Below, in pieces: positions 7,478-15,522 of a stretch of DNA of 29,777 nt (the first letter of the stretch is position 1; the number at the start of each line of letters is the position of its first letter). The position numbers and the translations under genes were made by a program. The stretch is from positions 1 through 29,777 of the forward strand of contig JARHYY010000089.1 in the NCBI GenBank assembly GCA_029258405.1. Direction: 5' to 3'. The DNA comes from Helicobacteraceae bacterium (GTDB lineage: Bacteria > Campylobacterota > Campylobacteria > Campylobacterales > Helicobacteraceae). The notes beneath the pieces are model-generated. The model was not told where the DNA came from and searched no databases. It saw nothing but the letters and a program-made list of their open reading frames with translations.

Positions 7478-9322
7478 ATGCAAACAGTTAAATTAACAAC
7501 CGCTCAAAGCTTGGTGCGCTATCTCTTGTCCCAATATATTGAGAGAGATGGCAACGAGGAAAGGCTTTTTTATGGGGGGTTTGGAATCTTTGGGCATGGC
7601 AATGTAACATGCTTGGCTGAAGCTCTTTATGATGTAAGAGAGCAAATGCCCACATTTCGAGGACAGAATGAGCAGTCTATGGCTATGGCAGCTCTTGGTT
7701 TTACAAAGGCAAAAAATAGAAAACAAATTATGTTTGTTACTTCTTCTATTGGACCGGGGGCGACTAATATTATTACAGCTTGCGGAGTAGCTTACACAAA
7801 TTCTTTGCCACTTTTAATCTTGGCGGGAGATTATTTTAACCATCGCATTCCTTCGCCTGTGTTGCAACAAATTGAGCAAAGCTATGATCCTACTCTATCA
7901 GCAAATGATTGCTTTAAGCCTATTGTAAAGTATTGGGATAGGATAACCACTCCTGAACAGCTTTTGCATTCTCTGCCTTTAGCATTAGAAACGATGCTTA
8001 ATCCTGCTTCTTGTGGTCCTGTGTTTTTAGCACTTTGTCAAGATGTGCAAGCGATGAGCTATGATTTTCCTGTAAGTTTTTTTGAGAAAACTTTACATAC
8101 CATTCCCCAAGCACGAGCAGATATAAGAGCAACCAAAAAAGCAGCAGATTCTATAAAAAGAGCAAAAAGGGTGGCTATCCTTGCAGGGGCAGGGGTGATT
8201 TATGCAGAAGCACAAAAAGAGTTTTTGGATTTTGTTCATCAATGCAATATCCCTTTTGTAACTACAGCAAGTGCAAAAGCTTTGAGCCTTCATGATGAAA
8301 AATTCAATATTGGTCCTGTGGGGGTGCTTGGTTCTTGTTTTGCAAATGATGTCATTAAAAAGGCAGATGTAGTTATGGTTATTGGGAGCAGATTGCAAGA
8401 TTTTAGCACAGCTTCTTGGACAAATTTTAGCCCTAATACACAGCTTATTAGCATTAATATACAAAGCATTGATGCAATAAAGCATAGGAGCATTGCCCTA
8501 ATAGGCGATGCAAAAGAGGCTTTAAGAGAGCTTTTAGAATTATGTAAAGATTTTAAGAATGATGAAACTTTTGTAAGCGAAGCTTTGGAGCATAAGAAGA
8601 GTTATGATGTTTTTATCGAATCAAAGATTAATGAAGATAAAGGCATTATTACTTATGCAAATGTGATTGGAATGATTAATAAACTAGCTCATGCTAAAGA
8701 TAGATTGATTCTTGCTGCTGGGGGGATACCCGGGGAATTTAATGCACTTTGGAGAAATTTAGGTTTTAATTCTATTGATCATGAATATGGCTATTCATGT
8801 ATGGGGTATGAAGTTTCCGGGGGGTATGGCTCTGCTATTGCTCATAAAGAGGGGGATAATATCGTTCTTGTGGGCGATGGATCTTATATGATGCTTAATA
8901 GTGAGATTTACTCATCAGTATTGAGCGGGGATAAAATGATTATTATACTGTGTGATAATGAAGGTTATGCAGTAATTAATCGTTTGCAAGTTAATCAAGG
9001 GGGAGAGCCTTTTAATAATTTGATAAAAGATTGTAAGTTAGCTGTACAACCTTTTATGATAGATTTTGTTATGAATGCAAAGAGCATGGGAGCTGATGGA
9101 GTTTGTGTACATTCATTAAAAGAGCTTGAATCTGCTTTTAAGCAAGCAAGAGAGAGCAAGGTAACATTTCTCATTCACATTAAAGTATCTCAATATGATT
9201 GGACTGAAGCTGCTGATGCTTGGTGGGAAGTGGGTGTGCCAGAGGTGAGCAAAAAAGAAGAAATTAAAAGAGCTAGAATTGTTTATGAGCAGAATGCTAA
9301 AAAACAGAGAAAAGGTGTGTAG
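7478..9322 (+). CDS. iolD: 3D-(3,5/4)-trihydroxycyclohexane-1,2-dione hydrolase (ring opening)
   Basis: ThDP-dependent enzyme of 614 residues that hydrolyses the cyclic diketone from IolE to open-chain 5-deoxy-D-glucuronate. The N-terminal domain has the IolD-specific GIFGHGN (about 36-42), RGQNEQSM with the ThDP-activating Glu65, TSSIGPGATN and LQQIEQSYDPTLSANDCF. The central domain has the LAGAGV nucleotide-fold segment. The C-terminal domain has the ThDP/metal motif GDGSYMMLNSE (466-476). It is slightly shorter than Bacillus IolD. A GGGAGG ribosome binding site precedes the ATG. Its TAG shares a base with the GTG start of iolE. This is one of the strongest indicators that the cluster degrades inositol. 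Confidence 0.94.
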   Translation: MQTVKLTTAQSLVRYLLSQYIERDGNEERLFYGGFGIFGHGNVTCLAEALYDVREQMPTFRGQNEQSMAMAALGFTKAKNRKQIMFVTSSIGPGATNIITACGVAYTNSLPLLILAGDYFNHRIPSPVLQQIEQSYDPTLSANDCFKPIVKYWDRITTPEQLLHSLPLALETMLNPASCGPVFLALCQDVQAMSYDFPVSFFEKTLHTIPQARADIRATKKAADSIKRAKRVAILAGAGVIYAEAQKEFLDFVHQCNIPFVTTASAKALSLHDEKFNIGPVGVLGSCFANDVIKKADVVMVIGSRLQDFSTASWTNFSPNTQLISINIQSIDAIKHRSIALIGDAKEALRELLELCKDFKNDETFVSEALEHKKSYDVFIESKINEDKGIITYANVIGMINKLAHAKDRLILAAGGIPGEFNALWRNLGFNSIDHEYGYSCMGYEVSGGYGSAIAHKEGDNIVLVGDGSYMMLNSEIYSSVLSGDKMIIILCDNEGYAVINRLQVNQGGEPFNNLIKDCKLAVQPFMIDFVMNAKSMGADGVCVHSLKELESAFKQARESKVTFLIHIKVSQYDWTEAADAWWEVGVPEVSKKEEIKRARIVYEQNAKKQRKGV

Positions 9323-10203
9323 TGCAAGTTAAGCTAGGTATTGCCCCGATCGCATGGAGCAATGATGATTTAATAGAACTTGGCGGGGAGACATCTTTAG
9401 ATGTATTTTTAAGAGATGCTAAGGAGATTGGTTTTAGGGGTGTAGAGCTTGGTAATAAATTTCCAAAAGATAAAAAAGAGCTTAAGAAAGTTTTAGATGA
9501 TTATGATTTAGAATTAGCTGGTGGTTGGTTTAGCGGAAATTTATTAATAAATAGCATAGAAAGAGAGCAGGAAAATCTTTTAAGAGAAATGGAGAGAAGA
9601 GCCTATTGTAATTGCTATAACATAGTTTATGCAGAATGCTCTAACACCATACAGAGTAAGGCATTAGGCTTAAGCAAAAAGCCTATTTTAACCCAAGAGC
9701 AGGTTAAAGATTATGCAGAAAAATATTCTAAGATTCATGATTTTGTGAGCAAGCAGGGGTTTAATATGGGCTTTCATCACCATATGGGGGCAATTTTTCA
9801 ATATGCCTTTGAGGTGGATTTATTTATGCAATATATTTCAGCTGATGCTGGGCTTACCTTTGATACGGGGCATTTTTGCTTCGCAGGTGCAAATCCTTTA
9901 GTTGAGCTTAAAAAACATATGAGTCGTGTAAAACATATTCACTTAAAAGATGTTCGAGAGCATGTGAAACAAGAAATGCTTAAAGAAGATAGGAGCTTTT
10001 TGGAATCTGTTATTGCAGGGGTATATACTACGCCAGGAGATGGAATGATTGACTTTAAAGAAATTATTGATTTTTTAAAAACTACGGATTATAAGGGTTG
10101 GCTTGTGATTGAGGCAGAACAAGACCCTAAAAAGGCAGATCCCTATATGTATTCAAAAAAAGCATATGGCTTATTACAAGATTTTCTTAAAGAAACAACA
10201 TGA
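9322..10203 (+). CDS. iolE: myo-inosose-2 dehydratase
   Basis: A TIM-barrel enzyme of the xylose-isomerase-like AP-endonuclease family 2, 293 residues, the normal length for IolE. It removes water from 2-keto-myo-inositol (inosose) to give 3D-trihydroxycyclohexane-1,2-dione, the IolD substrate. Diagnostic stretches are LGIAPIAWSNDDL at the N-terminus, FRGVELGNKFP, GFHHHMGAIFQ (metal and substrate side), TFDTGHFCFAG and IHLKDVR (metal-ligand strand). The start is GTG, overlapping the iolD TAG by one base, so translation is coupled. Its end overlaps the next gene in an ATGA. Confidence 0.94.
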   Translation: MQVKLGIAPIAWSNDDLIELGGETSLDVFLRDAKEIGFRGVELGNKFPKDKKELKKVLDDYDLELAGGWFSGNLLINSIEREQENLLREMERRAYCNCYNIVYAECSNTIQSKALGLSKKPILTQEQVKDYAEKYSKIHDFVSKQGFNMGFHHHMGAIFQYAFEVDLFMQYISADAGLTFDTGHFCFAGANPLVELKKHMSRVKHIHLKDVREHVKQEMLKEDRSFLESVIAGVYTTPGDGMIDFKEIIDFLKTTDYKGWLVIEAEQDPKKADPYMYSKKAYGLLQDFLKETT

Positions 10204-11363
10204 AAGTAATTGGTGTTGGTGTTATAGGCATGGGCTGGATGGGTAATGCTCATAGTAGTGCTTATATTAATTATCGTTTAAAGTTTTCACATACAGGTAT
10301 TATTCCTAAGTTGATTATATGTGCAGAAGCTATAGAGCAAAGAGCAAAAGAGGCAAAAGAACGATTTGGTTTTGAAAAATATAGCACAAATTGGAGCGAT
10401 GTAGTTGATGATGATGAAGTAGAAATTGTTGATATAACCGCACCAAATGCTATACATTTAGAAATTATAGAGTATTGCATAAAAAAGGGCAAGCATATTA
10501 ATTGTGAAAAACCTGTAGGGGCATTTTTGCATGAGAGCGTAAAGGCTTATAATTTAGTAAAAGATTATCCTAAGCAGACTTTTGTAGGTTTTAATTATCG
10601 TTGGGCTCCTTTGGTGCAATATGTTAAAGAACTATTAGACAGCGGAAAACTAGGCGAGGTGTATAGCTATAAGGGAAGATTTTTTTCATGTTATGCTGCT
10701 GATGAATTAAGCTGTTATTCATGGAGATTTGAAAGAGAAAATGGATTAGGAGCAATAACAGATTTGATGAGCCATGCTGTGGATATGGCGTTGTATCTGC
10801 TTGGTGATATAAAAAGCGTGAGTGCTGTTATGAGAACATTTATCAAAGAGCGCCCTTTGGCAAAAGAGGGGGCAAGCCATTACGCCAAGGGTTGCAAAGA
10901 TGATATTAAAAAAGATGTAACAAATGATGATTATGTAGGGGCTAGGATAAGCTTTAGAAATGGTGCTGAAGGTTTTATTGATGTTTCTCGTTGTTTTGTT
11001 GGACCTACTTCTGAACACAGTTTTGAAATCCATGCTCAAAAAGGAAGCGTGAAATGGAATTTTGAAGAAATGAACACCCTATATCTGTACTTAAAAGATC
11101 ATGAATCTATAGATGGTTATAGAAAAATTTATTCTTCGCCATCTCATCCTTTTCATGGGTATTTTAATCCATCAAATGGCACTTCATTGGGCTATGAGGA
11201 TTTAAAAACTCTTGAAATTGCACATTTTTTAGCTAAGATTTTTGATAAAAATTATATTCATTATGCAGATTTTCAATCAGCCGCTAGGGTGTCAAAAGTG
11301 CTTGATGCAATTATGAAATCCAGCGAGGCAAAAAAAGAGCTATTTATAGAGGAATGTATATGA
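10200..11363 (+). CDS. Gfo/Idh/MocA-family dehydrogenase, probably for an inositol isomer or inosose
   Basis: NAD(P)-dependent oxidoreductase of 387 residues. It has an N-terminal Rossmann motif GVIGMGWMGNAH, the catalytic CEKP (Lys104) and the Asp188/His192 pair in TDLMSHAVDMA, the same spacing as in inositol dehydrogenases. The protein is longer than the cluster's second family member (334 residues, from 13067) and clearly different from it, so it is not a recent duplicate. In inositol gene clusters such extra members oxidise scyllo- or chiro-inositol or interconvert inososes. That role fits here but is inference. It starts with ATG overlapping the iolE stop and ends in an ATGA overlap with the dehydratase gene. 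Confidence 0.85.
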   Translation: MKVIGVGVIGMGWMGNAHSSAYINYRLKFSHTGIIPKLIICAEAIEQRAKEAKERFGFEKYSTNWSDVVDDDEVEIVDITAPNAIHLEIIEYCIKKGKHINCEKPVGAFLHESVKAYNLVKDYPKQTFVGFNYRWAPLVQYVKELLDSGKLGEVYSYKGRFFSCYAADELSCYSWRFERENGLGAITDLMSHAVDMALYLLGDIKSVSAVMRTFIKERPLAKEGASHYAKGCKDDIKKDVTNDDYVGARISFRNGAEGFIDVSRCFVGPTSEHSFEIHAQKGSVKWNFEEMNTLYLYLKDHESIDGYRKIYSSPSHPFHGYFNPSNGTSLGYEDLKTLEIAHFLAKIFDKNYIHYADFQSAARVSKVLDAIMKSSEAKKELFIEECI

Positions 11364-13057
11364 AAAAACTAAGAAGCTTAAAATGGTTTGAGAAAGATGA
11401 TTTAAGGAGTTTTGGGCATCGCTCAAGGGTTAATCAAATGGGCTATGCACCAGAAGAATATATAGGCAAACCTATAGTGGCTATTATTAATACTTGGAAT
11501 GATTTTAACACTTGCCATACACATTTTAAAGAAAGGGTGGAGGACATTAAAAGAGGGGTATTACAAGCAGGAGGGTTTCCTATGGAAATTCCTTGTATGA
11601 GTGTGGGAGAGCAGCTTATTAAGCCAACCTCTATGATATTTAGGAATTTTTTAGCCATGGAAGTGGAGGAGATGCTAAGAGCCTTTCCTATTGATGGTGC
11701 TGTGCTTATGGGGGGCTGTGATAAAACAACACCTGCTGTGCTTATGGGGGCAATTTCTTTTAATATTCCAATTATTTACATGCCCGGTGGTGCTATGTTA
11801 AGAGGCAATTTTGAGGGCGAAACCTTAGGCAGTGGCACAGATGTGTGGAAGTATTGGGATTTAAGACAGGCTAATTGTTTTGGCGATTGTGAGTGGAGAA
11901 AGCTAGAAATGGGTATTGCAAGAAGCGCTGGAACATGCATGACTATGGGAACAGCAGCTACAATGATGACTATGGCTGAAGCTTTAGGGCTTTGTTTAAG
12001 CGGGGCTTCGTCTATTCCAGCAGTTGATTCTAATCATCGTAGAATGGCTAGAGAATGTGGCGTTGAGATAGTGCGACTGATTAAGGAGGATATTAAACCT
12101 CTTGATATTTTAAATAGGGCATGCTTTGAGAATGCGATTGTTACTCTTCATGCTATTGGTGGCTCTACAAATGCAATAATCCATTTAACTGCACTTTCAA
12201 GGAGAGCAAAAATTGAACTTACATTACAAGATTTTGAGATTCAAGATATTCCTTTGCTTTTAAATCTCAAACCCTCTGGTAAATATGTTATGGAAGATTT
12301 TTATTATGCTGGAGGGATAAGGGCATTGCAAAATGCTCTGAAAACAAAATTGCATAATATTAAAACTGTTAGGGGATATTTATATGATAATATCCAAGAT
12401 GCAAAAATTTTTAATGATCAAGTAATAAAAACTTTAGATAATCCTTTGAGTAATGAACCAAGCTTAGTTGTACTTAGAGGCAATCTCTGTCTTAATGGTG
12501 CGATTTTAAAGCAGTCTGCTTGTGAAAAAAAGCTTTTAAAACATAGAGGTAGGGCTTTAGTTTATGATGATATTCAAGATTTAAAAGAGGATATTGATAG
12601 AGATGATTTAGATGTTGATGCAGATACAGTGCTTGTGCTCAAAAATGCAGGACCCCTAGGGGCTCCGGGCATGCCTGAATGGGGACAGCTCCCCATACCT
12701 AAAAAGCTCTTAAAAAAAGGGGTTAAGGATATGCTAAGAATTTCAGATGCTCGAATGAGCGGAACAAGCTATGGAGCTTGTGTATTGCATGTAAGCCCTG
12801 AATCTTATATAGGAGGTAATTTAGCCTTGGTGCAAACAGGGGATATAATACATCTTGATGTAGAAAAAAGGTTGCTTGAAGTGTGCTTGAGTGATGAAGA
12901 GCTTGAGAAGAGGAGAAGAGCATATAAGCCACCTAAAAGGGATTATACAAGTGGTTATTTAAGCCTTTATACAAAACATGTTACTCAAGCAAATGAGGGC
13001 TGTGATTTTGACTTTTTAAGTGAAAATAGGTCTTATTTAGAACCTAGAATTTTTTAA
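11360..13057 (+). CDS. IlvD/Edd-family sugar-acid dehydratase (L-arabonate/D-xylonate dehydratase type)
   Basis: This 565-residue Fe-S enzyme dehydrates 2,3-dihydroxy acids to 2-keto-3-deoxy acids. It belongs to the sugar-acid subgroup rather than the amino-acid enzyme IlvD: it starts with the LRSLKWFEKDDLRSFGHRSR segment and ends with ANEGCDFDF, both typical of L-arabonate dehydratases. Cluster cysteines are Cys52 (NTCHTHF), Cys120 (GGCDKTTP) and Cys193 (GTCMTMGTA). SDARMSGTSYGACVLH carries the catalytic Ser. I chose the ATG at 11360, overlapping the previous TGA with GAGGAA 6 nt upstream, not the in-frame ATG at 11354. It sits inside an inositol operon where no such enzyme is expected in the classical pathway. 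The proposed substrate is 5-deoxy-D-glucarate, whose D-xylo configuration at C2-C4 matches D-xylonate. Confidence 0.88.
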   Translation: MKKLRSLKWFEKDDLRSFGHRSRVNQMGYAPEEYIGKPIVAIINTWNDFNTCHTHFKERVEDIKRGVLQAGGFPMEIPCMSVGEQLIKPTSMIFRNFLAMEVEEMLRAFPIDGAVLMGGCDKTTPAVLMGAISFNIPIIYMPGGAMLRGNFEGETLGSGTDVWKYWDLRQANCFGDCEWRKLEMGIARSAGTCMTMGTAATMMTMAEALGLCLSGASSIPAVDSNHRRMARECGVEIVRLIKEDIKPLDILNRACFENAIVTLHAIGGSTNAIIHLTALSRRAKIELTLQDFEIQDIPLLLNLKPSGKYVMEDFYYAGGIRALQNALKTKLHNIKTVRGYLYDNIQDAKIFNDQVIKTLDNPLSNEPSLVVLRGNLCLNGAILKQSACEKKLLKHRGRALVYDDIQDLKEDIDRDDLDVDADTVLVLKNAGPLGAPGMPEWGQLPIPKKLLKKGVKDMLRISDARMSGTSYGACVLHVSPESYIGGNLALVQTGDIIHLDVEKRLLEVCLSDEELEKRRRAYKPPKRDYTSGYLSLYTKHVTQANEGCDFDFLSENRSYLEPRIF

Positions 13058-13066
13058 AGGAGCATT

Positions 13067-14071
13067 ATGTTAAATGTTGGTGTTCTAGGAACAGGCAGGA
13101 TTGGCAAGATTCATATTCAAAACCTTATGCGCCATGCAAAGGCAAAAATTATCTTAGTAGCAGATCCATTTATTGATGAAAATTTTATGCATTCGTTTAA
13201 TCTTTGTTTTAGTAGAGAAAGCCAAGATGTGCTTGAGCATGAGCATGTGGAGGCAGTTTTTATTTGTACATCAAGTGATACGCATTATGAATTAATTAAA
13301 AAGGCGATTTTTGCTGGGAAAAAGGCGATTTTTTGCGAAAAGCCTATTGATTTAGATTTGCATAGAATTTTAGAGATTGAAGAGCTTGCAAAAAAGCATG
13401 AAGTATTTTTGCAGGTTGGTTTTAATAGAAGATTTGATTCAAATTTTGAGAAAATTGCAAAATTGGTACAACAAGGAGCAGTTGGGAGATTGGTGCATAC
13501 AAGGATTGTATCTCGAGATTTCTGCGCCCCACCTAAAAATTATATTGAAAAATCTGGAGGAATATTTTTAGATATGAGTATCCATGATTTTGATATGCTT
13601 CGTTATGTAACAGGGGGAGAGGTGGAAGAGGTTTTTGTAAGAGGTGCTTGCTTGGTTAGTGATTATGATGATATTGATAGTGCCTTAATTTCTTTAGTGT
13701 TAAATGATGGCTCTCTTGCTAGTATTGAAAATTGTAGAGAAGCTGTTTATGGCTATGATCAAAGGCTTGAGGTTTTTGGGAGAAAGGCTAGGGTTGCTTG
13801 TGAAAATAAATATGATAATTCTGTAATTTTATGTGATGCCAATTATGAAAGCAGAGCTAATCCACTTGATTTCTTCTTAGAAAGATATGCGGATTCTTAT
13901 TGTAAAGAATTAGATAATTTTATTTGTCAGTATCACCTTAAAAAACCTCCAAGTGTTGGGCTAAGAGAAAGCATCGAGGCTACCTTAATTGCATTAGCAG
14001 CTATGGAATCTTTAAAGCAAAAATGCTCAATATCGCTCAATGCAATACGAAAACAATATATCAAAGGATAA
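13067..14071 (+). CDS. iolG: myo-inositol 2-dehydrogenase
   Basis: Gfo/Idh/MocA oxidoreductase of 334 residues, the typical IolG size. It oxidises myo-inositol to 2-keto-myo-inositol with NAD+. It has the Rossmann start GVLGTGRIGKIH, CEKPIDLD with Lys92, FNRRFDSNF, and GGIFLDMSIHDFDMLRY with the catalytic Asp169/His173 pair, a close match to characterised IolG proteins. The ATG is preceded by AAAGGAG, 9 bases after the dehydratase gene. Only two bases separate its stop from the aldehyde dehydrogenase gene. Other substrates of the family (D-glucose, scyllo-inositol) are possible, but iolD and iolE in the same operon make inositol the best call. Confidence 0.9.
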   Translation: MLNVGVLGTGRIGKIHIQNLMRHAKAKIILVADPFIDENFMHSFNLCFSRESQDVLEHEHVEAVFICTSSDTHYELIKKAIFAGKKAIFCEKPIDLDLHRILEIEELAKKHEVFLQVGFNRRFDSNFEKIAKLVQQGAVGRLVHTRIVSRDFCAPPKNYIEKSGGIFLDMSIHDFDMLRYVTGGEVEEVFVRGACLVSDYDDIDSALISLVLNDGSLASIENCREAVYGYDQRLEVFGRKARVACENKYDNSVILCDANYESRANPLDFFLERYADSYCKELDNFICQYHLKKPPSVGLRESIEATLIALAAMESLKQKCSISLNAIRKQYIKG

Positions 14072-14073
14072 AG

Positions 14074-15522
14074 ATGAAAAACTATAAAGATTATGGATTG
14101 TACATTAATGGAGGTTTTGTAAAAGGCGAAGATGGGAGCTTTTCTGTGCTGAATCCTTTTAATGAGGAAATCTTAGGAGAAGCTCCAATTGCTTCAGCAA
14201 GGCAAGTTGCACAAGCAATTGATGGTGCTCAAAAAGCGATGTTTGAGTATTCTAAGCTCCATGCATGGGAAAAAGCAGAGAAATTATTGAAAGTAGCAGA
14301 GTTTTTGAAAAAAAACATTGATGAAATAGCAAAAAGCATTACGCTTGAAACAGGCAAGCCAATTACTCAAAGCATAAGAGAAACCCATTTAGCTATTGAT
14401 CAATTTATATGGTTTAGCGAGCAAACAAAGAGAATTGATGGGCAGATTATCCAAAGCCGCAATGAAAATACAGATGTTTATGTTAAATATGAGCCTATTG
14501 GAATTGTGGCAGCTTTTTCCTCTTGGAATTTTCCTTTATTATTGAGTGCAAGAAAGCTTGCTCCTGCTTTGGCTGCTGGTTGTGCTGTGATTGTAAGGAG
14601 CACAGATATTGCCCCTCTTGTTGGCATGAAATTATTTGAAGCTTTGCATGAAGCACAATTCCCTCAAGGCTTAGTTGCGCTTTTGTGCGGGAGGGCATCT
14701 GCTATTTCATCGTTATTAATGCATGATGTGAGAGTAAGAAAAGTGTCTTTGACTGGCTCAACAGCGGTTGGGCAACAGCTTATTAGAGATTCAAGTATAA
14801 CACTTAAAAAAGTTACTATGGAGCTTGGAGGGCATGCACCCGTAATTGTGCATGATGATGCCAATGCTCAAGAGGTTGCAGCCTTGAGCGTAAAGGTTAA
14901 GTTTGCTAATGCAGGGCAGGTGTGTGTGTCTCCTACAAGATTTTATGTGCATGAGCATATTATTGATACATTTTGTGATACATTTGTAAGCGAGACAAAG
15001 AAGCTTAGGCTTGGTAATGGGCTTGATGAAAATGTGGATATGGGACCTTTGGTTACCCAAAAACGATTAGAAGAAGTTGAATCTTTCATTAAAAAAGTTA
15101 AACAAACAGGCGGAACAATACTCACAGGTGGCAAGAGGGCAGAGGGCTTTAGCAAAGGTTATTTCTTTGAACCAACAGTGATTAGAGATCTGCCTAATGA
15201 TTCGTATTTATTATGTAATGAAATTTTTGGACCAATTGCTTTAATTCAAAGCTTTAACGATTTAGGTGAAGTATTTAAAAGAGCAAACAGCACAGAATAT
15301 GGGCTTGCTTCTTATACCTTTACAAGCTCTTTAGCGAAAGCACATTTGACAGTAAAACACATTTCTGCAGGAATGGTTGGGGTTAATAGCTTTGCATTAG
15401 CAGCAGCTGAAGTGCCTTTTGGGGGCATTAAAGCAAGTGGATTTGGGAGAGAAAGCGGGGCTTTGGGCATGCAAGAATATTTGCAATCCAAGATCATTAC
15501 CCAAAGGTTTTTAGGATTATGA
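14074..15522 (+). CDS. NAD(P)-dependent aldehyde dehydrogenase, proposed 5-deoxy-D-glucuronate oxidation
   Basis: Aldehyde dehydrogenase of 482 residues with full family architecture: SSWNFP (Asn152), VTMELGGHAPV with general-base Glu250, FANAGQVCVSP with nucleophile Cys284, and a C-terminal KASGFGRESG segment. It resembles the succinate-semialdehyde / 2,5-dioxopentanoate group rather than the CoA-acylating IolA. The usual cofactor-contacting lysine segment (KPSE-like) reads VRSTDIAP, with Arg175 in place of Lys. I chose the ATG at 14074 because AAAGGAT precedes it; upstream in-frame codons overlap iolG. The gene overlaps the aldolase start by 4 bases. In the proposed pathway it oxidises the C1 aldehyde of 5-deoxy-D-glucuronate. 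Its true substrate is not determined by sequence. Confidence 0.87.
   Translation: MKNYKDYGLYINGGFVKGEDGSFSVLNPFNEEILGEAPIASARQVAQAIDGAQKAMFEYSKLHAWEKAEKLLKVAEFLKKNIDEIAKSITLETGKPITQSIRETHLAIDQFIWFSEQTKRIDGQIIQSRNENTDVYVKYEPIGIVAAFSSWNFPLLLSARKLAPALAAGCAVIVRSTDIAPLVGMKLFEALHEAQFPQGLVALLCGRASAISSLLMHDVRVRKVSLTGSTAVGQQLIRDSSITLKKVTMELGGHAPVIVHDDANAQEVAALSVKVKFANAGQVCVSPTRFYVHEHIIDTFCDTFVSETKKLRLGNGLDENVDMGPLVTQKRLEEVESFIKKVKQTGGTILTGGKRAEGFSKGYFFEPTVIRDLPNDSYLLCNEIFGPIALIQSFNDLGEVFKRANSTEYGLASYTFTSSLAKAHLTVKHISAGMVGVNSFALAAAEVPFGGIKASGFGRESGALGMQEYLQSKIITQRFLGL

Noticed and set aside
11360..13057. Reading the dehydratase as IlvD of branched-chain amino acid synthesis
   Set aside because: The N- and C-terminal signatures are those of sugar-acid dehydratases and the gene sits in a catabolic operon.
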